From: Myxococcus sp. CA023
GTDB lineage: Bacteria > Myxococcota > Myxococcia > Myxococcales > Myxococcaceae
Length of the DNA: 33,880 bases
NCBI RefSeq assembly: GCF_010998615.1
Contig: NZ_JAAEAH010000100.1
Span: 1-33,880, forward strand
Direction of reading: 5' to 3'
The notes below the pieces were generated by a model. That model did no database searches, had not been told where the DNA came from, and was given only the letters and a program-made list of their open reading frames with translations. A program made the translations under genes and the position numbers. Below, in pieces: positions 28,701 to 33,880 of the stretch (within the stretch, counting starts at the first letter, position 1; the number at the start of each line of letters is the position of its first letter).

Positions 28701-29430
28701 GCACGCGGTTGAGGCCCTTGCGCAGCTTCACGGACACGCGGGACTGGTCCGGGCGCGGCAGGTTGTAGCGGTCCTCCTTCGCGGCGAGCTGCCCGTTCAC
28801 CCAAAGTCGGAACGCGCCGGACGTGCCCACGCCCAGCGACACGCGCGACTCCTGGGAGGACTCCAGCCAGGTGACGGCGTAGGCCACGGACTCGCGGTTG
28901 GGGCGGATGGCGGTGGCCAGGTCGATGTAGCCATCCGCGGTGTTCGCCGTCAGCTTGCGCCAGGTGGTGTTGCCGCCCTTGGCCGCGGGGTAGGTGGCGG
29001 ACAGGTCCAGGTTGGCGGCCTCGGGGCCGAAGTCGGTGTCACAGCCGGACTTGCCTTCGTTCTCGAAGCCGCCGGTGACGTAGTAGTCGCCCACGTAGCC
29101 CAGCCACTGCTTCACCTCGTTGGCGCGCACCAGCCGTCCCCGGGCGCGCTCGGTGTCCAGCAGGAGCATCTGCGCGGTGGCGCGGGTATTCGGGTCCGAG
29201 GTGCGGCGGGAGGCCACGTAGGCGTAGGTGCTCAGCAGGGGCGTGAGGTCCTCCACCTCGTCCACCAGCGCGTGCATCCGCAGCAGGCTGGCGGCGCTTC
29301 GGGGGGAGGAGGCCTGCTTCATCGCCTCGGCCGCATGGACGCGAGCGGTCTCATCCGCGGCCGGCTTCGCCTGCGCCCACAACGGGCAGGTGAGCACGAG
29401 GACTGCGGCCAGCAATGTGAAGCGGGACAT
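25771..29430 (-). CDS. Exported TPR / DUF3857 / transglutaminase-like protein
   Basis: 1219-residue protein. A signal peptide (MSRFTLLAAVLVLTCPLWAQA) is followed by a carbohydrate-binding-like beta region (about 100-260), TPR repeats (about 290-600), a DUF3857 domain (about 640-810), a transglutaminase-like domain (about 840-985) and a C-terminal domain to 1219. The papain-type triad is present: Cys904 in RFGDCKDKA, His947 in FNHAIAYV and Asp960 in LYLDGTA. This domain order is common in Bacteroidota and Myxococcota envelope proteins of unknown function. It may cleave or cross-link peptides in the periplasm, but no substrate can be read. It is transcribed alone; the gap upstream (29431-29571) contains its probable promoter. 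Confidence 0.9.
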   Translation of the reverse strand: MSRFTLLAAVLVLTCPLWAQAKPAADETARVHAAEAMKQASSPRSAASLLRMHALVDEVEDLTPLLSTYAYVASRRTSDPNTRATAQMLLLDTERARGRLVRANEVKQWLGYVGDYYVTGGFENEGKSGCDTDFGPEAANLDLSATYPAAKGGNTTWRKLTANTADGYIDLATAIRPNRESVAYAVTWLESSQESRVSLGVGTSGAFRLWVNGQLAAKEDRYNLPRPDQSRVSVKLRKGLNRVLVKVCQESGPLGFYLRQESPTVRATLPAKAPALEKGTAPQPQPLPTLTSALRAMVEKNPDDAALRGDYARVLGFFRAYDEREHTASAEAARAAEEAPKDARLQLLAAQAQRDDLNERRRFLEAAIAADPALPEARVALADHELDRGHPERVQPLVAPVLEKTPDDVNARLVLARAHEALGERPKAHALVEETFRLQPRVPRAVRAAAQVSRQLDRGREAMDRMRVVLALRFDDTTTRHMLATMLAEAGQVESAQREYAQLVKLNPFDNGSRVRLAEMKASNGAVEEAVALFAESRALSPDEPEVYEREGRALLAAGRREPALASFERSLALRPQNPGLKEALRTLKGESTGTGMQYLVDAQPLAKESEAYVHEDALYLVDNTYVRVQQSGLSSRLHQTVVKVFNSRGVDAFRTIPVTYSPDRQEVRVLRARVIKADGSVVESYGENERNINEPWTGMYYDARAKILSFPSLAAGDTLELTYRLDDTAQDNLLSDYWGDVESVQGVYPKVRFQYLVDMPQARPLYWNKSKLTGVESAQETLDAGRVLYRWNSKHVAKVVPEPGMPGWAEVAQNLHVSTYQTWDQVGRYWWGLVRDQLQPNAELRQTVDQVLQGVDRKNELAVVRAIYNFVVTNTRYVALEFGIHGFKPYRVDRVLARRFGDCKDKASLIHSMLQVAGVESRLVLLRMRNLGSIGEEPASLAAFNHAIAYVPKFDLYLDGTAEFHGANELPSADRVANVLVVEPNGKSIFLTTPEAKAADNATRMSLDVTLRADGGAEITGASSVGGQHAPDYRRAYRPEATRKSTFERAWAQSFPGLTVHEVKLSDTTRLDDNVALDFKMSIPRYSEVLPNGMRFLPFGTGRTYQQAYASLAQRRFDLVMSSPWTNGFLLRYALPAGWTVAELPQAVEETTKFGHIKLNYRLEGGKLVAEGEVALTTARVSADDYPAFREFLGRVDRAFGRRVFIQNAANRTASSAP

Positions 29431-29571
29431 CCGTTCTCCTGGGTGGACGGCTTGCGGTAAGGGGCGCCGGCCCCGGGCAGGGGCGTCGACGCGGATGAAC
29501 AGGCGAACCCTTCTAGGGCTTCCCCTGCTTGGTCATCGTACGATGGAGGATGGGGTGGGGACAGGTGCGCA
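29431..29571. promoter_or_regulatory. Intergenic region with a 12-bp palindrome
   Basis: This gap lies between the N-acetyltransferase stop and the DUF3857 gene start, both on the minus strand. It contains a perfect palindrome, CATCGTACGATG (29534-29545), about 104 bp upstream of the DUF3857 start codon. It could be a regulator site, or part of a terminator for the acetyltransferase gene. Confidence 0.4.
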
Positions 29572-30327
29572 CTACTCCAGGGACGGGAGGATGACGCCGA
29601 AGTGTTCGACGAGCGCGCGCCGCAGGGCGTCTTCGTCGGGGAGAGGCTGCTCCGTCCGGACCCCGCTCCGGGTGAGGACGAGTGTGCCCTCCTTGGCGGT
29701 GATGCGCCCCTCTGGCGTCGCCCGGGTGCACAGCCGCCGCTGGGTGAAGATGGAGTCCGGGGAGGTCTGGTGGTAGCGGCACATGCCCTCGAAGTCCGCG
29801 AGCTGGCGGGGCACGAGGGAGAGGCGGTACTCCGACTCCCATCCGGAGGGCTTCTCACTCCAGAGGATGAGGTCGTCGCCCTCCGGTGAGAGCCGGTACG
29901 CGCGGCCGGAGCGCACCTGGACGTCGTGGGTGTCCAGGCGCAGGGGCTCGGTGAAGCACTCACCGAAGCCGACATCCGCCAACCAGCGTCCCTGTTCATC
30001 CTCCACCTGGAGGGCCAGGTGGTCGAACTCGGGGCCGTAGGCGCTGCCATCCGGGGCCGTGGCCACGCCCGCGGACAGCAGCGTCACCCGGTGGCCCAGC
30101 GCCGTCAGCAGCCGGGCGAAGAGGCCGTTGAGCTCGTAGCAGAAGCCGCCGCGCCGCTGGACGACGACCTTCTCGAAGAGGGCGTCCGTGTCGAGTTGGA
30201 TGGGTCGCTTCAGGTGGATGTCCAGGTTCTCGAAGGGCACGGCCTCCAAGTGGGCCCGGTGCAGCCTCGTGAGGGACTGCTCCGCCCCCACGCCGATTCG
30301 CTCCAGGTAGCGCGCGACGTCGAACAT
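29572..30327 (-). CDS. nat: Arylamine N-acetyltransferase
   Basis: 251-residue enzyme transferring acetyl groups from acetyl-CoA to arylamines, hydrazines or similar acceptors. The Cys-His-Asp triad is intact: Cys63 in RRGGFCYELNGLF, His103 in FDHLALQV and Asp118 in WLADVGFGE. The start region LRIGVGAEQSL then PFENLDIHL is characteristic of the family, and length is normal (bacterial forms 250-280). In some bacteria related enzymes act in secondary metabolism rather than detoxification. It is preceded by the alanine-rich gene at the right edge with a 33-base gap on the same strand. Confidence 0.94.
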   Translation of the reverse strand: MFDVARYLERIGVGAEQSLTRLHRAHLEAVPFENLDIHLKRPIQLDTDALFEKVVVQRRGGFCYELNGLFARLLTALGHRVTLLSAGVATAPDGSAYGPEFDHLALQVEDEQGRWLADVGFGECFTEPLRLDTHDVQVRSGRAYRLSPEGDDLILWSEKPSGWESEYRLSLVPRQLADFEGMCRYHQTSPDSIFTQRRLCTRATPEGRITAKEGTLVLTRSGVRTEQPLPDEDALRRALVEHFGVILPSLE

Positions 30328-30360
30328 GGGGGAACTGTGTCACGCGAGGGCGGAGACGGG

Positions 30361-33300
30361 TCAGACATTGAAGAGACGGATGGCAGCCGTGGCGGCGGCG
30401 TCCGCGGCGGGTACGCCCGCACTGGCCGCCGCCGCAGCGGCCAGGGGGGCGCTTCGAGGCTCGAGCGCCCGGACGGTGGCCATGGCCGCGGCTGCTTCTT
30501 CCGATGCGCCCGAAGCCCGCATCGACGCGGACTCGGCGATGGCCACGGAGATGGGATGGGCCATGCCCACGCTGAGGCTTTGGGCGGCCTGGTCCACCGG
30601 CCCCGCGGGAATGCCGATGGCTGAAGCGCTGGCCGCGGCCGCGACCGCGCGGTGATTGGCGGTACCGCCCACGGCGAGCTGGGTGACGACCATGGCCGCG
30701 GCGACGGTGGCACATGCGAGCGGGGTGGCGCCCGCGACCAGTGCCGTGTTGGCATCGGTGGCGGCGGTGACGCCGGCCAGGGCAATGGTCCCGGCCGCCG
30801 CGTTCGCCGCGAGCGCCGGAACACCCGCGGCCGCCGCGGCCGCCGCGTAACAGGCCGCCGATTGCGCCGCGGTCGGCAGCGTCAATGCATCCGCCGTGAC
30901 GAGGGCGGCGGCCGCCGCCACCGCCGCGGCTGCCTCCGCGCTGGAATTCGCGACGGTGGCGGCCGTCACCGCGGTGTTGCCGACGGCGGGCACGAGGACG
31001 CCCGTGAGGGTGGTGGCCGCGGCTTCAGCGGCGGCGGCCGCGCCTCCCATCGCGGCGGTGACGGCGGCTGCCGCCGATGCGTAACAGACGGCGGCGTCCC
31101 CAAGCGCCGGGGGGGCCGCCCCGGTGGCTGTCAGCACGGCAGATGCGGCTGTCACGGCGGCGGCGGCTGTCGGCGTGGAGGCAGCCACGAGGCCAGCGAC
31201 AGCGGCTGGGTTGGGGTGGATGGCGCCGCCCGCGAGCGTGGCGGCGCAGACATTCACCGCGGCCTGGGCGATGCCCGGCACGGTGGCGGCCGCGGCGGCA
31301 TGACAGGTGCTCGCGTCCGCCGCGGTTGGCGGAGTCACGCCCGCGTGGGCCATGCCCGCTTCCGCAGCGACGACCGCGGCGATGGCCGGAAGCGTGATGC
31401 CCGCCGTACCCAGGAGGAGGGCATAGTGCGCCGCGACCGGGGGGCCCGCCGAGATGGCGTTGGCCACCGCATCCAGCCTCGCGGGAAGTGGGGCCCCTCC
31501 GGCCATGGCGGAGATGGCGGCCACCCTGGCGGCGACGGGCGCTGGCAGGTTCGCGCCCAACGCGCAGGCATGAGCGCTTCCGACGATGGCCGCCGCGAAG
31601 TTGTCAATCCCGATACCGGCGGCCGCCGCCAGGGCCGCGTTGAGGGCCGCTGCGCCCGTGCCTCCCAGGAAGGGAAGCGCCACGGTCGCGGTGACAGCGG
31701 TGTGGGGCAGTTCTCCCAGACTCACCGCCAGCGCGGCCACCACCGCGGCGAGGTCCGCCGGGGGCAGGGCGAGTGGGGCGGCCAGCACCGCGGCATGGGC
31801 TGCCGTGACGGCCTCGGCGGCCGATGGCGGGACGCCCCCGAGCATCGCGGCCGCCGGAGAGAGAGGCCCACCCCTGACGACGTCCCCTCGTGCCGTGGCG
31901 GTGGTCCACCAGGCCGCGAGGACCGCTTGGGTCACGAGGATGCATGCGCTCGTGGCATGGGCCGCGGCGACTCCCGCGACCGCTGCCCTGGCGAAGGGCA
32001 CGGCGGCCCGGGCCGCGATGGCGGGCTCCAGGCTCCGACGGGCCGCTCGCGCGGCTGGAACGCCCTGCCGGCCCAGTTGCGCGGCGTTGACGGGACCTGC
32101 CGCGGGGGCCGTGGCGGCGGCCGCGGCGGGGACCACGCCGATGGCGGTGGCCACGGCCGTGGCTGGTGCTGTTCCCGCTCCCACGGCCGCGGCGGCCCGG
32201 GCCGCGGCGACCTCCTTGCAGCCATGGCAGGTCCGCGAAAGGGTGCCCGTGACGGCGGAGGCCGGACGCAGCGGTCCTTCGTAGAACGGGGCCAGCTCCC
32301 ACCCCAAGGCGTGGTGCCCTCGAGGGCTGTTGTCTGGTTGTGCGCTCTGGTCCGCGTGCATGCTGGTGTTGCGGCGCACCACCCAACCCCGGCGCTGGTA
32401 CTTGTCGATGGCGAGGTGGGCGGGATGCCCCACGCCCTGAGAGAGATACCGGTGCGCGAAGGGAGGTACCGCCGCCGCGCCGCCCGTCTGGGTGGCGACG
32501 CCGTAGGAATAGCCGATGCGGTCCGCTGCCGCGTGTGCGAGCCCGGCGGCGGGAGGTGCGCCCGCCGCCTGACCGTTTTGTGCCGCGCGCGCCGCCTCGA
32601 CGACCGCGGCCACTTCGGAGAGAGAGGCCGCGGGCCCGATGGCCGCGAGGGCGGCGGCAATCTCAACCAACGCGAGCGGAAACTTCGGGAGCGACTGGCC
32701 GCGAGACACCAGGGCATCCAGGATGATTTCGGGAAGGACGGGCGAGGGGGCGAAGGCGTTGGCCACCGCGAAGGGGGCATTCGCCGGGTCGATGGGCGCG
32801 CTCCGCGCGAGCCCCAGCGCGGCCTGAACCGCCGCCAGCGGCGGGTTGGGAATGGCGGCGACAGCGGTGGCGAAATAGGGATGGGTCACCGCGGGGAGGT
32901 TGGCAATCCCCGCTCCGGCGAGGGCCGCCACGGTGCCCCCGGCGCCGGTGGTGATGCTCAGGCGGGAGGCCTGGACGATGGCGGTGGCGGTCGGGACGGA
33001 GATGGTTCCGCCTTGGGCGATGCTCCGCCGCACGGCCACGGCCGCGGCGACGGCCTGCAGGACGGGTTGGGGCGCTCCGGGCCTCGCGCCGACGTGCGCC
33101 TGCTCCACGGCTCTGCGCGCTGATGCGGTGCGGTGGGCGTTGGGGAGATCCCTGGCCATGAGGACGGCCGCAGTGGCCGCCCTGACCACCTGGGGGCCTC
33201 CTGGCACCGCCACCACGGGGCCCAGTCCTGGCACCGCCGCCGCAGCGCCACCGCCCAATGCGGCCGTCACCGTGGCCCACGCCGCCGCCGTTCCTCCGAC

Positions 33301-33880
33301 CAGGACGGGCACGGGGAGCGGGGCGCCCGCGGACACGGCCCCCAGTTGGACGAACTGCGCTTGTGGCGTGTTCGGGGCGGCGTTCTCCAGGACCACCGCC
33401 GCGGCCGCTGCACGGGCCACCATGAGCGGGGTGAAGAGCCCCGCGGAGGCGGCATCGGCAGCGCGTTCCGCCGCGGCGGCCAGGTTCGCCAGGTTCGCGG
33501 GCAATGGGAGTGGGAGCGCCGCCGCCGTTCCTCCGACCAGGACGGGCACGGGGAGCGGGGCGCCCGCGGACACGGCCCCCAGTTGGACGAACTGCGCTTG
33601 TGGCGTGTTCGGGGCGGCGTTCTCCAGGACCACCGCCGCGGCCGCTGCACGGGCCACCATGAGCGGGGTGAAGAGCCCCGCGGAGGCGGCATCGGCAGCG
33701 CGTTCCGCCGCGGCGGCCAGGTTCGCCAGGTTCGCGGGCAATGGGAGTGGGAGCGCCGCCGCCGTTCCTCCGACCAGGACGGGCACGGGGAGCGGGGCGC
33801 CCGCGGACACGGCCCCCAGTTGGACGAACTGCGCTTGTGGCGTGTTCGGGGCGGCGTTCTCCAGGACCACCGCCGCGGCC
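30361..33880 (-). CDS. Large alanine-rich repeat protein with an embedded non-repetitive domain (partial)
   Basis: At least 1170 residues; the N-terminus lies beyond the right edge. I recognise no family. More than a third of residues are alanine, with Val, Gly, Pro and Thr. The visible N-terminal part consists of exact 79-residue repeats (237 bp) ending in AALPLPLPANLANLAAAAERA and LFTPLMVARAAAAA. Toward the C-terminus are degenerate repeats of similar length carrying C(H/Y)A-plus-alanine starts, with cysteine codons at 31303, 31084 and 30850 (73 and 78 codons apart). Between them, 32212-32523 encodes about 104 residues with normal composition, rich in aromatic, His and charged residues and ending in a CHGC motif. 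No signal peptide can be judged. A repeat-built surface, structural or effector protein is possible. Confidence 0.8.
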   Translation of the reverse strand, partial: AAAVVLENAAPNTPQAQFVQLGAVSAGAPLPVPVLVGGTAAALPLPLPANLANLAAAAERAADAASAGLFTPLMVARAAAAAVVLENAAPNTPQAQFVQLGAVSAGAPLPVPVLVGGTAAALPLPLPANLANLAAAAERAADAASAGLFTPLMVARAAAAAVVLENAAPNTPQAQFVQLGAVSAGAPLPVPVLVGGTAAAWATVTAALGGGAAAAVPGLGPVVAVPGGPQVVRAATAAVLMARDLPNAHRTASARRAVEQAHVGARPGAPQPVLQAVAAAVAVRRSIAQGGTISVPTATAIVQASRLSITTGAGGTVAALAGAGIANLPAVTHPYFATAVAAIPNPPLAAVQAALGLARSAPIDPANAPFAVANAFAPSPVLPEIILDALVSRGQSLPKFPLALVEIAAALAAIGPAASLSEVAAVVEAARAAQNGQAAGAPPAAGLAHAAADRIGYSYGVATQTGGAAAVPPFAHRYLSQGVGHPAHLAIDKYQRRGWVVRRNTSMHADQSAQPDNSPRGHHALGWELAPFYEGPLRPASAVTGTLSRTCHGCKEVAAARAAAAVGAGTAPATAVATAIGVVPAAAAATAPAAGPVNAAQLGRQGVPAARAARRSLEPAIAARAAVPFARAAVAGVAAAHATSACILVTQAVLAAWWTTATARGDVVRGGPLSPAAAMLGGVPPSAAEAVTAAHAAVLAAPLALPPADLAAVVAALAVSLGELPHTAVTATVALPFLGGTGAAALNAALAAAAGIGIDNFAAAIVGSAHACALGANLPAPVAARVAAISAMAGGAPLPARLDAVANAISAGPPVAAHYALLLGTAGITLPAIAAVVAAEAGMAHAGVTPPTAADASTCHAAAAATVPGIAQAAVNVCAATLAGGAIHPNPAAVAGLVAASTPTAAAAVTAASAVLTATGAAPPALGDAAVCYASAAAAVTAAMGGAAAAAEAAATTLTGVLVPAVGNTAVTAATVANSSAEAAAAVAAAAALVTADALTLPTAAQSAACYAAAAAAAGVPALAANAAAGTIALAGVTAATDANTALVAGATPLACATVAAAMVVTQLAVGGTANHRAVAAAASASAIGIPAGPVDQAAQSLSVGMAHPISVAIAESASMRASGASEEAAAAMATVRALEPRSAPLAAAAAASAGVPAADAAATAAIRLFNV
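33280..33880 (-). repeat. Perfect 237-bp tandem repeat inside the alanine-rich gene
   Basis: Copies lie at 33280-33516, 33517-33753 and 33754-33880, the last cut by the window edge. As far as I can compare by eye the copies are identical at every base, including synonymous positions. The period is 79 codons, so copy-number change keeps the frame. Base-perfect identity points to recent duplication or ongoing homogenisation. Confidence 0.93.

Noticed and set aside
25960..29460. 1166-codon open frame on the plus strand opposite the DUF3857 gene
   Set aside because: It is antisense to a gene with clear domains and a catalytic triad; its His/Gly/Arg-rich translation is typical of the complement of a GC-rich coding strand.
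30652..33123. 823-codon plus-strand open frame opposite the alanine-rich gene
   Set aside because: Its Gly/Arg/His composition is what the complement of alanine codons produces. The minus-strand frame is longer and holds the only ordinary-composition domain.
33280..33880. CRISPR array at the right edge
   Set aside because: The repeats are 237 bp, directly adjacent without spacers, in frame with a protein; this is a coding tandem repeat.

Overview
The window is very GC-rich bacterial DNA with tightly packed genes, strong G/C bias at third codon positions and many GTG starts. The protein repertoire fits a myxobacterium (Myxococcota, Myxococcus/Corallococcus-like): many lipoproteins, an NtrY/NtrX-like sigma-54 pair, a TPR/DUF3857/transglutaminase giant, alanine-rich repeat proteins and OtsA-OtsB trehalose synthesis. 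This assignment is inferred from protein style, not from a marker gene. I see no tRNA, rRNA, CRISPR array, insertion sequence or phage gene.

Layout. (1) 358-2259 (+) is a lipoprotein L,D-transpeptidase. It converges with a minus-strand operon (4163 to 2263) of lipoprotein cyclophilin, carboxylesterase and YjbQ. (2) 4353-5318 (+) is an alanine-rich protein with a proline-rich start, followed by a clear hairpin terminator. Then come a trigger-factor-like chaperone without a ribosome-docking domain (5407-6504) and a convergent alpha/beta hydrolase (7491-6508). (3) 7622-13452 (+) is a six-gene operon: AdoMet decarboxylase (probable CTG start), a DUF4178 zinc-ribbon membrane protein, a 53-residue membrane microprotein, a DUF350 membrane protein, a membrane-anchored spermidine-synthase-like enzyme and a Tat-exported FAD amine-oxidase-like lipoprotein. 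(4) 13646-16003 (+) is an arylsulfatase. (5) The minus-strand group 19440-15987 holds an Omp85/BamA-like outer-membrane protein, a small exported protein and a small lipoprotein. The upstream region carries four copies of a GACATC/GATGTC motif. (6) 22317-19694 (-) is the NtrY/NtrX-like pair, divergent from a histidine-containing polytopic membrane protein and OtsAB (22377-25720). (7) 29430-25771 (-) is the 1219-residue DUF3857/transglutaminase protein, and 30327-29572 (-) is an arylamine N-acetyltransferase. (8) 33880-30361 (-), running off the right edge, is an alanine-rich protein of at least 1170 residues. It has perfect 237-bp tandem repeats at its N-terminal side and an embedded non-repetitive domain.

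The most system-like locus is the polyamine operon (3). Its genes would decarboxylate AdoMet, transfer aminopropyl groups at the membrane and possibly oxidise an amine outside the cytoplasm, with DUF4178, DUF350 and the microprotein as membrane partners. The most unusual single gene is the alanine-rich repeat protein at the right edge.
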